Source: Labia minor (taxonomy: Eukaryota > Arthropoda > Insecta > Dermaptera > Spongiphoridae). Taken from it: a stretch of 64,000 nucleotides of DNA. Shown here one piece after another: positions 44,290-56,839 of the stretch (position 1 is the stretch's first letter; every line of letters starts with the position of its first letter). The stretch lies in the NCBI GenBank assembly GCA_963082975.1, contig OY720344.1, forward strand, positions 72,940,546 through 73,004,545, read 5' to 3'. Made by a program: the position numbers and the translations under genes. The notes under the pieces are model-generated. The model was not told where the DNA came from, made no database searches, and was given only the letters and a program-made list of their open reading frames with translations.

Positions 44290-46790
44290 TGTATATATAT
44301 GGAAAAATACATAATTATTTATTAGTTTTAAAAATATATAGTTTATATTTCTTTTTTCAAATATTAGCAGATATATGCAAATACTTTCTTTTATGTTATT
44401 TTGACGACAGAAATGTAGTTGATATATTTTTTATATTTATAATGAAATTATTTAACTCAAACAAAATACATTTATATATACGTATTTTCTGTTCTGTTAG
44501 TTTCTATTTTTTGAGTATTGATTGTTTATATATTTGTGTTTGTGTGTTATTTTGTATGTGAGTTTGGCTTGTCTATTTTGGGTGTTTTGGAGTTAGTACT
44601 TTGAGATATCATACTCGAATTAATAATATTAATAGTCAAAAATTTATCTTTAATAACTACAATATATGTTTTGACCATGTCATGAATAACTTAAAGTGAA
44701 AATAAAACACTGTAATATGTAATACTTTAAAAAAGTTTATTTTCCAAACCAATAGTTCCTGGTTACATAGAATAGGGCATCTGGATAAATTTTTGGAATA
44801 TATACATATATATTGAAAAAATAATGAGCACCAAAAATGGATTTCGAATGGAATTCCAAGTATTATATTCATAAAAAAAGTCTAAAAGATTCAAGAGTTA
44901 GACAGTTGTTAAATAATGTATAAGAATACTTTCAAAATTCAAATCCTACTGGAATCAAACTTGGAACATAGTTTCCGTACTTTTTTATTGTTCTTTAATT
45001 CTTTTTTCATAAAACTTTATAGTAATATCATAAAATTATTTTGGATAATAACATAATAATAATGTATTAATTGTTATATTTAACACATTAAAAATAAATT
45101 AAAAATAAGTACAAATAAGTTTTAGCATTTTCTTTTAAAATTAAGAATTTAATTATTTTAAACAATGTGAAATCGCTTGTAAACTTCTTTTAATGTAAGT
45201 GCAATTTTTTCTTGCGTTTGCTACGAATCTTCCTTTAATGCATCTTAAATCATCATAAAATTCGAGAGAATCCGTTGTACTGATCATACAATACATATTC
45301 ATCACTTAGTAGCCAACCGTTGTAAGTTCTGTTCTTTCATAAGATTTACAAAAATAGAAGTTTTTCTTTATAAATTTGTTTGATATACAATATCAATATT
45401 TTTAAGAATTAAAAAAAAATGTCAAAAAGCTTATTATATATTCAGTGTGTTTTAAATTATCATTTGTCCAAAAAAATATGTCTTCTAGAGAAGGGTACTT
45501 GAAATATCTCTAATCCACTTACTATAATACTTATGTTTTAAGTAGATATTATCTTCAAATTTAATATTAATATTTATTACGAATTTCTAAAATAAAAAAT
45601 ACAATATTAAAAATTATATTGTAAAAGACACCTTAATCTCTTGTTTTTTTTTAACTTTTTCATATATTTATGATAAAAAATCTCTTTTTTTAATATAAAA
45701 AGAGTTTAAAAGAAAAATATTCTAATTTTCTATCTAATTAACGAATAATATGAAAAAAATGAGAAACCTTTTGAACAATCCTCATTTTTTATATCTTCGT
45801 TCATTATTTCAATGTTTTAACGATTAAGAAAACAAAGACGAGGAAATATTGTCGGATATATAAAATTCACGAATTCGCCTTTGAATTTACGATTATGAAT
45901 GCACATTGGAAAAAAAAGTGTCGTTTTCTTTACGGATTCTTTCTTTCTTTTCTCTTTAGATGCTTTTTCTTCTTGGGGCAAATGTGTTGAAAAGAGCCCC
46001 AATGAATGAGCCCATAGTAACCTATAGGACTGCCATTGACCTTCTTCTCATTGGGGTTTTTAAGCCATAACTGTCAAGCTATCTTTGGCCTCCCTCTCGA
46101 AGGTGATTAGGAGAGAATTATGGGTCTATCCATCTTAGAAGGCTGCGAATGGAGATTGCGAATCCACAACTGGCTTAACCCCGTTCTGCTTTTTAAGCGA
46201 TCCACCATCGTGTCTCTCTATCTATCCACGTCAACGATTTTTGCATAAAAATTTTACTTTCTATTACCGTATTCATTCTTTTTAATAAATATGAAATAAT
46301 TTCTACCTGATTTCAATTTTATATTTTCATATCTTGCTCCCTATATTTTAGATTTCTTTATTTTAGATAATTTCGATCAAATTATTCATTAATTTGTACA
46401 TATATTTATTTAAAGATTTCTCGAACATAAATCCAAATGATTTTTAATATTTTTTAATCAATTTATAATCAATTATTCATCCATCTCTTTGGAATTATCG
46501 AATTAAATAGTTCTTCGGCTCACCCTCCTCCATACACTAAGAGAGTATTCCTATCTCTCTCCAATCTCAACCCTTTCTTAATTCACTTATGACAGTGTTT
46601 CCATTTTCTCTCAACTATCCATTAATCAACTCAGAAGTAATTTACTTATGTATTAATTTTCTATTAAATTTCTTTCTTTCCTTATTTCACATGTTTCTTT
46701 CATCATTTTGATTTGATAATTATACATATTTAGATAAACTCCTAAAAAACAAAAGAAATGAAAGAAATATAAATATAAAAGACGCTGTCA
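44290..46790. other. Unassigned stretch with a GC-richer block at 45900-46230
   Basis: Most is AT-rich and featureless. The block at about 45900-46230 has mixed composition and no similarity to other repeats here; it has no continuing frame. It could be a conserved regulatory or untranslated host sequence. Confidence 0.4.
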
Positions 46791-46904
46791 GTTTGTTCTT
46801 TATACGTTTCCATAAGGTTGCACAGATTACGACCAAAGTATATTACAGATGCATTTCAAGCTCCAAAAGCCCGTAGTGCTGCTCCCTTGGTAACATTATG
46901 CTCA

Positions 46905-47095
46905 TTCAATTAAATTAAAATAATAAAACATAAAAAAACATAAAATAAAATGAAGATTTTAATATATTATATTGATTGAAATAAAATAAATGAAAATCTA
47001 TTTCTTGCAGATTTTCAATAAAATACCATTTATCACTCTGAGGATCCAGGGGCTGTTTAAATTCTTAAAGCGCCAAAGGCGAACTGAATAGCTAG
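46905..47095 (+). mobile_element. Helitron 3' part, diverged copy
   Basis: Follows the 3' region of the Helitron candidate at 20830-21035: ATATTGATTGAAATAAAA, then CCATTTATCACTC, a short hairpin CGCC-aaa-GGCG (47071-47081), and the end AACTGAATAGCTAG with CTAG at 47092-47095 followed by T. This is a proper CTRR-T terminus. The 5' end was not located and may lie near 46790. Confidence 0.6.
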
Positions 47096-47167
47096 TTAGT
47101 ACATATTTTATAAAACAAATACAGTTTACTTCCAATTGATAAGTAATATTTTATTTATGCGTAATTA

Positions 47168-47199
47168 CTATTATTATTATTATTATTATTATTATTATC
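47168..47199. repeat. (ATT)n microsatellite
   Basis: About ten ATT units. It probably represents the tail of the minus-strand LINE fragment; another short ATT run lies at 47572-47586. Confidence 0.9.
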
Positions 47200-47560
47200 A
47201 GTTGTGTTGCTTCCTCGGCATGTTATGTCGGTAAAATTTTGCCTGCCCTGTTGTTCTTGTTTTGGGATAAGCTCAGACGATACAAAAAGGGAATTCACCT
47301 TAATCCATAAGCCCTTCGATAATAATATTTTTTTTTAATTTTTCATTCTTAATTGAGGAACTTTCTAATAATATGAAGGTCTGTAGTAAAATTGCTCTTT
47401 GACTTGTTCTTATAATTTTTTGTGACAAATCCAGTTCCCCAAATATTTTGGTAAGTCTTTTTGACATTTACTCCCTCAGCTGATATCACAATAGGAAATA
47501 TTTTTACTGTTTCCAGCTTGCAAATCTTTTTAATTTGTACAGCGAGTTCCTCCTATCTGC
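47168..47560 (-). pseudogene. LINE fragment with (AAT)n tail
   Basis: The minus strand from about 47555 reads EELAVQIKKICKLETVKIFP, IVISAEGVNV and, near 47370, HIIRKFLN, a pattern found at the C-terminal end of some non-LTR retrotransposon proteins. It is followed downstream by an AAT repeat (47199 to 47168), a typical simple-repeat LINE tail. Stops and frameshifts occur. It is a family other than the RRLRWVGHVARMGE LINE. Confidence 0.55.
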
Positions 47561-47599
47561 ATATTATTATTATTATTATTATTATTTATATAATATAAA

Positions 47600-48649
47600 A
47601 AATACAGATTATACATATAGACCTTTCTATTCTTTAATTAAAAAATAATAAGATTTTTCAACCCTTCGATTTTTATTAAATTATTTACCTAATTATCTCT
47701 TTCTAACATTTTATTAATATTGTTCCGTATCATTTGATTTAAGTAAGGGGGAAAATCAAAAATTATGAAATGAGACAAGATGTTTTCCTATCTATATATT
47801 TATATATAGTAAACTATATAAAATAATTGATGAGAAAATCTATAACATATAATAAATTGTTTTTTTATTTGATTATTATTCACGTAAAAGTCGTTGGTCG
47901 CAAGCCAAGACGAATAAATTCAAATAAATCCTTTGCAGGCTCGAATTTTTTTCTCAATGCTCAAATGTATATACAATGTGTGTGATTGTGTGTGTACAAA
48001 AGTGAATAGATGTGTTTATGTGTGCTTGTCTTTTTAATAAACTTCAATTTCTCTAATGTACAAAATGAACAAATATAAAAATAAATAAATATCCAGCAAA
48101 ACATTAAAGAAATTAAAAATATACATATTTTTATTCTTGGTAATTAATGATTTTGTTGTTTTTGTGTGAGTTGATTAATAAATAAGGAAAACACAACAAT
48201 ATAATTTTAATCTATGGCCTACGGAGAAGCAACAACTTAAAGAAAACTTTTAAAAGATTAATTTCTTTTTATTTTCGTAGTTAAAACAATAAAATAATAA
48301 TGAATGGATTGAAATTTTAATGGTTAAAATGAACTTTGGAGGATAATTGAATATCATTCTTAAAATCTCTTAATATTTTTTCATTAATTTATTTTTTTTT
48401 TTTTTTGATTTAAATATAATAAAATAAAATTGAAGATAAGGTTTTAAAAATCACATAATTTTTTTTTATAATAATAGATAAATTAAATAGATTATTTTAA
48501 TTTTTAAATGATGAGATAAAATCAAGGAGAATTGTATTAAAATGATGAGTAAAAAAGAAATTTAAGGGTTAGTTTAATATCATTTTTATATAAAAAATGT
48601 AGTAAGAAAGTTAAATAAAAAAGAATTATAAATTATAATTAGTATGTTA

Positions 48650-48692
<43 letters not shown>

Positions 48693-49305
48693 ATTATAAA
48701 GGTTAAATGTTTTCAAATATTTTTGAAAATGGATAATTTCGAATTGCATGTACATGTGCCCGAATCTTTCCGTTTAAAATGTAAAAGGTTTACTTGTATA
48801 TTTGTGGTATTCGAATAAGAGTAAAAAGTTTTCATATAAGAATAAAATTGAAGTTCAAGTCTGTGTATATGAAAAATTTAAGAGTACGTATAAGTGAATT
48901 AACAAGCGCTTATCCCAATTATTTAACTCATAAGCTTGAACAATTAGTACATTTTGAATAAAGTTTTGTTTTCTAAGTTTTTTAAAAAAATATTTGTAAT
49001 AATGTAGTAAAAATATAAATTTCGAACATTGTAAATAGCTATAACAATTAATTTAAGGATAAATTGAATTCCTCTCTAACAAGTACAATCAGTATATTGA
49101 TTACTCCATTTACACAATAATTATTTTCTGTTTAATAAATCAATCAATGATAAATAAATATGGTCAGTGACAAATATATTTCTAAAAAAAAAACAAATAT
49201 TTCAAAATAGCCAGTAATTATTCCAGAGTTTTTTTTGGGATGCATCGAATTTATACACTATTTAAATTTTTTAAATAATGAATGAATGATTAAATAAATA
49301 AAAAA

Positions 49306-49341
<36 letters not shown>

Positions 49342-49925
49342 GGTAGAGAGATTTTTCTGTTTTGAAATTGTTTCTTACCTCAGTTGATTTTATTGATTAG
49401 GGGACTAACTAATTTAAAACAAAAGTCATTTGCATAGAGAAGGAAGAGAAGCTTAAAGCTAATAGAAGCCTCCATCGCAAAGCTTTTTAAGGCAAAGTAG
49501 TACAAAGGCAATTGCTAGTGAGCCATTTATTTATCTTCAGTGAATTTCATTCAATTTGAAATCAAACTCATTATAATGAAACAGTAACATGTAAATACGT
49601 ATATACTATATATCATAGGAGTCTTTGTGGTTTATTTAATGGTGAATTATTAACATAGTAGTAATTTCAAATTTAGCTGTTTGTAGATGAATAATATAAA
49701 AAAAATATTGTCTAATATATGTGGACTCTAGCTATATCCCACTCTCTCCTATAGGGATATATTTAAATTTATAATTAATGAAATCATATGTATAAACATT
49801 AATAGAAACCACCATTACTTGTATATAATAATATACTCTTCTAATAATGTTTACATTAACCATTTTCAGATATTATTAAAGAAAATATCACGAACCCAGA
49901 TCTAAAATAACAATAAAATAGAACC

Positions 49926-49929
<4 letters not shown>
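47600..49929. other. AT-rich stretch with TA microsatellites
   Basis: TA repeats at 48653-48689 and 49312-49336. A short GT-rich patch lies near 47975-48025. No gene recognised. Confidence 0.45.
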
Positions 49930-49956
<27 letters not shown>

Positions 49957-49959
<3 letters not shown>

Positions 49960-51115
49960 CCGTTTATTTTGAAATTGGCCTAACTCCGTTTTTCATTTTT
50001 TTGCCAGTTATCATGATTAAATGTACAACTTCATGTTATTTATCAGTGAAGTATTTCAGATTGTTAATATTACAACTAAATATGATAAATTTTTGACACA
50101 TAAGTTTTCAGAATTAGTTCAATAACTAAACCGTGTAGTTTGAAAGTGGTCTAACTTCATTTATACTTACATCAAGATTTTGGCGGGGTGAAAATGCCAT
50201 TAAAAAAAAAAATAATGTACTGTTCGTTCCCCAAGATTATTACAATGTACTGTTCGTTCCCCAAGATTATTACAATGTACTGTTCGTTCCCCAAGATTAT
50301 TACAAGATTATTAAAAAGTGTCAGAAAGGTAATAATTTTATTGTAAATGAAATGAGACAAAATAAGATGTATTGAAATAATTATTAGAAGATGCAATTTT
50401 TAAACGGGCAAAGAATTCTGATGGAGCATCAGTAAACTGGTTAAAAATATGTTGGATGCGTTTTGTCAGAAATGAACCATACAAAATTATCTATAAGACA
50501 TGAGAATGAAAATTTTCAAATCCTGAATTTATTACTACGTCGGGGTAGACGAAGAAAATTCGAAAATTTTGAATTGACACAACTCTATAAAAATCTCAGA
50601 CCAATTACAACAAAATTCAATTTTATATATCTCCGGAACATGATGATTTCTTCAAATTCCTTTCACATGTGCAAAATGTAAATGAATAGTAAATTGTTTT
50701 GTAAAAAATTTATGTTTGTAATTTTGAATGTTCTGTAATTAAAAAAATGTTTGGAATCGCATAAATTAGTTTCCTAAGTGTTTTAAGATATATAAAATAA
50801 ATTCAGTATTTTTTTTTCAATTAGAGGCATCTTAAATTATTTTAAATGGACGTGGGCACCTTCAAATTTTATAATGAAACTCATTGTTAATTTTGAATGT
50901 GGCCTAAATCCCTTCTTGATAAGAAAACGCAAATTATTCACTTAATGATTGCCACTATTTCAATGGTAACAATAAATTTAACACTCTTAGATACACTTGA
51001 GCAGTATGATTTATTAGGATCCTATACGATTATTTTTAAATTCATTGAAACGCAAACCCTTAAATATTTCGATTTGAAGATAAATGGAATTGGGCCGGTT
51101 TCAAAATATACGGCT

Positions 51116-51116
<1 letters not shown>
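49957..51116. mobile_element. TIR element of 1160 bp inside a TA microsatellite
   Basis: Both ends read GAGCCGTTTATTTTGAAA or GAGCCGTATATTTTGAAA inward and continue as GGCCTAACTCC or GGCCCAATTCC, giving inverted repeats of about 35 bp. TA runs lie directly outside both ends (49930-49956 and 51117-51143), so a TA target is likely. Motifs like the terminus recur internally in direct orientation, near 50128 (TTTGAAAGTGGTCTAACTTC) and 50885 (TTTTGAATGTGGCCTAAATC), with a weaker one near 50565. No transposase is recognised. It is probably a non-autonomous Tc1/mariner-type element. Confidence 0.65.
50214..50303. repeat. 30-bp tandem repeat, three copies
   Basis: Three identical adjacent units containing CTGTTCGTTCCCCAAG, inside the 1160-bp TIR element. 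There are no spacers, so it is not a CRISPR. Confidence 0.95.
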
Positions 51117-51151
<35 letters not shown>

Positions 51152-51322
51152 AAATTCTATTTAACTACAATATTCACTTTTTCAGTAATACAACAGTTTA
51201 TTTCCTATAATGTCATTTATTAATTTACGTATTATTTATATGTATGCATTTCTATAACTCGATATGTGTAAATTTATTATTATTATTTAATTTGTTAATG
51301 ACGTCATGCATGGACATGGATT

Positions 51323-51690
51323 GGTGGCCAATAGTAAAATGAATGCGAGTCCAGATTGCAATATATATCCAATGCTGGTTTCTAAGTGGCTGAGGAAAAT
51401 GATCATTGCTGACTCTGCAGCATTAAAACCCCGCGCCCTGGCTGCAAGCGACAGATCGCTTCAACCATTTAACAATGACGTATCTTGCCGAGGGCCATTC
51501 AAATTTATTTTGAGAGGTCCACAAGAACGACCTGCTATTGTCAAGAAAGAGTAGTTTTATATATATACTATATACATAATTGATAAATAAATTGTTGAAT
51601 ATAAAAAAACATATAATTGATAAATAAATTGTTGAATATAAAAAAACATATATTTACATATATTATTTGATAACCAAAGAATTAGTTCGA
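51323..51690 (+). repeat. Interspersed repeat J, copy 2
   Basis: Inverted relative to copy 1 (15275-15612). The AT-rich half contains a tandem duplication of about 37 bp (about 51576-51649) absent from copy 1. Confidence 0.8.
51339..51554 (+). CDS. Uncharacterised 71-codon ORF in repeat J, copy 2
   Basis: Same length and stop (TAG) as at 15376-15591, with K16, F54, R59, Q62 and A66 in place of Q, I, S, R and D. The frame is open further upstream (MHGHGLVANSK), but only the part from NSKM is shared, so the internal ATG is the more reliable start. The product is unrecognised, with no signal peptide or membrane segment. A fragment of a larger transposon protein remains possible. Confidence 0.3.
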   Translation: MNASPDCNIYPMLVSKWLRKMIIADSAALKPRALAASDRSLQPFNNDVSCRGPFKFILRGPQERPAIVKKE

Positions 51691-51694
51691 TTCA

Positions 51695-51760
51695 ATTTGT
51701 TAAAAGAGCGAACAGCCAGACAAAGAGACAGACGCCAAGTGAAGTTAAGAAAAACGTTAT
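51695..51760 (+). repeat. Repeat H tail, copy 2
   Basis: CAATTTGTTAAAAGAGCGAA, AGACAGACGCCAAGTGAAGT and AAAAACGTTATAAAAAT match 52975-53045. The tail is joined directly to repeat J on the left and the foldback element on the right. Confidence 0.65.
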
Positions 51761-52318
51761 AAAAATTTTATAAAATAACGTTTTTCCAATGGAGTAAAAA
51801 GAATAAAATAATTTTTCTATAAGCCTGACAAAGTTTTTATGGATGAATTGCTTCATATTCAACAAAAACGTTGGGCGCATTTAGTTTTATTTATTTATAT
51901 GAACAATCAAGTTAATAATAAAAATTTTATTAAATACATAAACTGATAAATTTATTTATCAAGCAATAAATTTAATAGTTTTAGAGCTAAGAAATTAATC
52001 TTTTATTATTTTTCACTGTAATATACTTATATCGAAGTATGTTTCAAAATTTAAAAGAATTTTTATTAAATTTACATATTATCAATCAAATCCAAAATGG
52101 ATGATTATATTTGAAGAAATAGTGTTTTAGTGTGGTATGTATCTTAGTATATTATATATATGAATTATAGCTCTATAAAGAAAGTTAATTGCATAGAACT
52201 AAATGCGCCCAACGTTTTTAATGTGGAGCAATTCATCCATAAACTTTGTCAGGCTTTTAGAAAAATTATTTTATTCCTTTTAGCCCATGAGAAAAACGTT
52301 ATTTTATAAATTTTTTAT
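51761..52318. mobile_element. Foldback element with arms of about 125 bp
   Basis: The left arm (about 51761-51890) and right arm (about 52195-52318) are inverted copies, sharing ATAAAATAACGTTTTTC, AGCCTGACAAAGTTT, ATGGATGAATTGCT and ACGTTGGGCGCATTTAGTT. The AT-rich centre of about 300 bp has no frame. A target duplication was not identified. Classed as a foldback or long-TIR MITE. Confidence 0.75.
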
Positions 52319-52779
52319 ATTTATATTATTTTATTATTTTTAGTGCAATTTTAATTTGATAAATTTATTTAATTTAACAAAAGAAATAGAAAAAGATCAA
52401 GTTATATGAAAATTTGCAAATTGAATAAAACAAAAAAATATATAAAATTGATTTTATGTATTTATGTTATTATTGAATAATAATTATTATATTATATTTC
52501 TAAATAAATAATTTTTATTAATATAAGATTTTATAAATGTATATGGAATAATGTATTCATATTGTCTTCATAAAAAAAGGTAATTCTTTCGTTGTTTTTT
52601 TCTCTCTGGGACATAAATAAAAAAAGGACATTTTCTCTATGCCATTTGAGGGGAAAACTACCCCTACTTCATCGACGCTAGTGTTAATTAATAATAATTC
52701 ATCATTCATTTTAATGAAATAAAATATATTTAATTACTATCAAAATGGAAATCTATCTTGAAATCAATATTTGCTTCAG

Positions 52780-53045
52780 AATCCGTTGAAAAAAAATTAA
52801 TCGGAGCAATACAAAAGGAGTAAGTTACTAAAAGTAATTAATCTCTAATTAATTACAATTAATTAATTATAATGTAATTATATTTCTTCTATACCTTCTA
52901 GGGATCGATTGAAATATGTATACAAATTTTCAAAAGTCTATCTCAATATTAAGATGATGAAAAATCGATTTCAATTTGTCAAAAAGCGAACAGACAGACA
53001 TAGAGACAGACGCCAAGTGAAGTTGAGAAAAACGTTATAAAAATA
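52780..53045 (+). repeat. Interspersed repeat H, copy 1
   Basis: The part up to 52945 (TTAATCGGAGCAATACAAAA, CTTCTAGGGATCGATTGAAA) is an inverted match to 58970-59125. The 3' part carries the tail CAATTTGTCAAAAAGCGAAC and CAGACAGACATAGAGACAGA. Probably a non-LTR element 3' region. Confidence 0.7.
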
Positions 53046-53095
53046 CAAATATATATATATATATATATACGAGTATATATACAATTTTTGCTAGT

Positions 53096-53121
53096 ATAAT
53101 AAGATAAGATAAGATAAGATA
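53096..53121. repeat. (AAGAT)n microsatellite
   Basis: About five pentanucleotide units. Confidence 0.9.
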
Positions 53122-53528
53122 ATTTTTTTATTAAGTCTGAACGAATTCTTTTCCAATTTGATATATAAAAAAAATTTTATAAAATAACTATAATAAAAAT
53201 GTAAACTGAATTACAGTAACAGATTTATATAATTGTTTTTAAACGTATTGCCGTATATAAATCGAAGAGAAAAAAACTTAAGTTAAAAGTTCCCGGCCTA
53301 AGTCAAAAATCAAAGTATTGAAAAAATTTTCGAAACTTTTAAAAATTCATCTCACATCCACTCCCTAATAAAATATAAACTAAAAAAATAGTAGAATATA
53401 TTTTTTCTTATAAAAATAACTTTTCTTGATATTTATCCGTAACTGAGCCAACATAATTTTATGGAAACTTCTCGCCTGTATTTACTAGTCAAAGAAAATT
53501 ATATTATTTTCAATTACTTCCTCCAATC

Positions 53529-53825
53529 CAGGGGTTCTTAAACTGTGGGTCGCGTCCCCCAGGGGGGTCGCGAGTCTATTGAAAGGGGGTCGCAAAGATC
53601 TGATACTTTTGAATCATTATAAATAAAATTTTAAAATTATTAAATTATATATGTGAAATGAATGGGTATGTATTCTTTAATCCTTATTTTATTTACATTG
53701 TAAAATAGTGCGATATTACATCTACATCTACGGTTAATATATATTTCATTAAATGGAGGAGGGGGTCGTTTAAAATTTCATAAGCTTGAAGGGGGTCGCT
53801 ATATAAAAAAGTTTAAGAAGACCTG
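53529..53825. mobile_element. hAT MITE, 297 bp
   Basis: Ends are CAGGGGTTCTTAAACTG and, on the other strand, CAGGTCTTCTTAAACTT, close to the ends of the Buster transposon (TTCTTAAACT is shared). The flanking 8-bp duplication is CTCCAATC/CTCTAATC (53521-53528, 53826-53833; one mismatch). GGGGGTCGC motifs are repeated at both ends. The similar ends make the local transposase a plausible source of its mobility. Confidence 0.85.
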
Positions 53826-53833
53826 CTCTAATC

Positions 53834-54539
53834 TATCACCGAAAATAGGGAATTTTTTAGTAAGACTTTACCAAGGAGAGAAGCATTGATCATCTGAAAA
53901 TGCTGCATTAATTTATATGTATATATTAAAATTTGTATATAATCCTTGACCTCCACTTTTTTATAAATTCCAAACACATTTAGTCTTTAATTGGAAGAAT
54001 GATTATCATTTATTTGTTTTGTATTAAATTCTCAATTTTGGAATAAGTTTCCGCAGGGAAATTGAGATAGACAAAGGTTGAATTTATATTATTGTTTTAG
54101 ATTACAAAGGATATATTGATATGATTGACCCCTTGAAGTTAACATAAAGACTACGGTCCTTTGAATTAGCAAAACCACATGCGAATGATATACATTAATT
54201 GAAAACTAAAATCAACAAAGCTAATTTCCACCTGAATTAGAAATATGAATATGAAAAAATATTATATGCAAATTTGTTCGCAATCAATGAAAATAGGATT
54301 TATTTTACAACTTAGAATCACAAATTAAAAGATTAAATTTAATGCGCAAATTCAGTGAATCAATCAACGAAAAATATTAAGCTATATATTTTATAAATGA
54401 GATATGAGATAAATACATTTTCTATCAACAGTAACAATAAAATTTTTAATACTAAATAAATAAATTTACCTAAAAGCATCATAACTTATAAAGAATAATA
54501 TTATAAAAGAATTTCAGAATTGAAGACAAACTCTCCTAA
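53834..54539. other. AT-rich stretch, nothing assigned
   Basis: No recognisable feature. Confidence 0.45.
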
Positions 54540-54665
54540 ATAAACTCTCTTGAAAATGGCGTCAAATGGGCGCCGAAACGTCGAGACCCAAATATCATAC
54601 ATAAGCGTGAAAATAACGCGGAAATAATTCCTCATACTAATAAAAGCTTTCACGGAATCATAAAC
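54540..54665 (+). repeat. Interspersed repeat F, copy 2
   Basis: CTCTCTTGAAAATGGCGTCA, AAATGGGCGCCGAAACGTCG and GAAAATAACGCGGAAATAAT; the better preserved of the two copies. No coding part is attached. Confidence 0.65.
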
Positions 54666-56610
54666 GAGCAAATATATTTATATATGTATAAATATATATA
54701 TATATATTAAATTTATTGTATATATAATTTTATAAATTTATTTATAAAATGTATAAATCTTTTGTTTTGCCTTAAAACGAAGCGAAGAAAAATTTATATT
54801 TTAAATTTAATTATCTAATATATATATATATATACAAAAATATTTTATATAATTCAAATTTATCGAATGAATGTTTTTAAGTAAATTTATATCCTTAAAT
54901 TTCTTTGTAAAAAATGTGTTTTTGACCAATTCTTATATTATTATTAGTATAGTTATTGAATGTTTTTAAAGGCTCACAAAAACCTTTTTTCTCAGAAATC
55001 CTTCTTTTGAGTACATGAACGTAGCATTTCATATAAACATAACTATCGGTCTAAATATACATAAATGAAAGTAAAATGTATTCATCAAATTTTAAATGGC
55101 TATTGTCATGGCCAATAAAAGGCTTTCGTTCACAAAAAATTCCATTATCTTTATTAGATTAGGGCCAGTGGTCCCTCTATAATAAAATATAAAATAATAG
55201 TCCTCTAATTTTAACCCCTGCAAGAGTCATCTGAGAATGTCTCCACAGAATACAATCAGAATAAGTTTGAGCTACAAAAAAAATAAACAAAAATATTTAT
55301 TAAGAATATTATCAATATTAAAAATTTTTCAAATTCAATTTTGTAATTAAAAAAAAATTAACAAATTAAATTTAATTTTGGATGTCTTAAAAATTCATGT
55401 TATTTTTTAATTAGTTCTTTTGGTTTTCCTGGTTAATCGTGAATAATGAACAAATGGGTTGGCAATGAATTGGATCGGAAGTAAGAAAACCTGGTGAGGC
55501 GAGATTCGGAAATGTTGGAATATTGTTTGACATTTTAGAGAAATGTAGACTACGGAAACCACCTTCTCCGGTTTATAGACGTGTATGTTTGGTATTTTAT
55601 GTTCAATGAAAAGTATGTGTTTTGACCCTTCGAATTCCAAATGGGTAGTATTATAATATTGTTTTAGTATGCATTTCGTCGTGACTATTAAAGTCGAGCC
55701 ATTTATTCGTATATAGATTCAAATTGAATTTCACATTGGATAAATGCATGATAATCTCAATATATATATATATATATTATCCTTCATTGATATGCATTTT
55801 ATTAATTAAAAGCATTCTGATTGAATTTTCAAGTTAAAAAAAAATTAAAAAAATATTTAGTTAATCATTCAATCATTGTTTGATTGATTTTACAAATTTA
55901 TCTTTCATTAGAAAAAGAGTTGATATCATTCATTTAATATTTTTTTTTTAATTTTTATTCTTAATCAATTATTGCCTATTGAAAAGAACATTAAAGAAAT
56001 AAAAATCGACATAAAATTCACAAATATAAAAAAACATATGAGAGAAAGGTCAGCGTAGCGGTGTATCGGTGTTGTATGATCAATTTAACAAATTTTCTCA
56101 GTCTAGTTGATTATTTTCAATTTTGATCATTCAAATAAGATACAAAACTTGTTTTTAATTTTTGTATGCAGTAGAGTGGACCACGTACTAGACCCTAGAA
56201 AGAGATATTCATTTGTGCAAGGCCCGGGGTACTTTGACATCCAGAATATATAAATAAATATATAGGTAGACTTTCGAAATAAAAGCTGTTTAAGGTAAAC
56301 AGTAAGTATAAGAAATAATAATAATAAAGTATAAGAAATAAAACCTGCTCATTTTCAGTCTTTTACCCAAGTGAGCGATTAAGCTTTGTCTTTTAATAGT
56401 AAATAATATAAATTGCATGTGGAATATTCAAATTTTAATTTTCATTTACATTTATTATGAAATAATCGAAAGGGTAAGTAAGATAAATTGATTATAATTC
56501 AATTTTCCTATTATATATTTGTTTTTATATTTTTTTTTACATGCAAGTTAAATTGTATTTCCAATTAAAAATTATGTAAAAGTCATTGTTTTATATCATA
56601 TATCAATAAA
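54666..56610. other. AT-rich stretch with one mixed-composition patch
   Basis: A patch at about 55410-55650 is less AT-rich, with a 77-codon minus-strand frame of no known family. TA microsatellites lie near 54685-54705, 54820-54833 and 55760-55777. Confidence 0.4.
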
Positions 56611-56618
56611 TCATATAC

Positions 56619-56831
56619 CAGGGGTGGCCACACTTGATATATGATTAGAGCTTTAGTGATAAATCGAAAATGTTTAAGAGCCTAATAGGAAAATAATTTT
56701 TTTTTTTTAGAGCCTTATTGAAAAATCGAAAATGTTACCTTTTTTTGTGTCATGACTTTAAATTTTTTAATTGAGCCACAATAAACTCGAAAAGAGCCAC
56801 ATGTGACTCGCGAGCCACGGTTTGGCGGTGG
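56619..56831. mobile_element. hAT MITE, 213 bp
   Basis: Begins CAGGGGTGGCC; the other end carries GAGCCACATGTGACTCGCGA and CCACGGTTTGGCGGTGG, a composition common in hAT ends. The flanking 8-bp repeat is TCATATAC/TCATATAA (56611-56618, 56832-56839; one mismatch), fitting nnnTAnnn. Internal repeats of AAATCGAAAATGTT occur twice. Confidence 0.8.
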
Positions 56832-56839
56832 TCATATAA

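Noticed and set aside
50214..50303. CRISPR-like array
   Set aside because: The three 30-bp units are directly adjacent with no spacers, and the context is eukaryotic.
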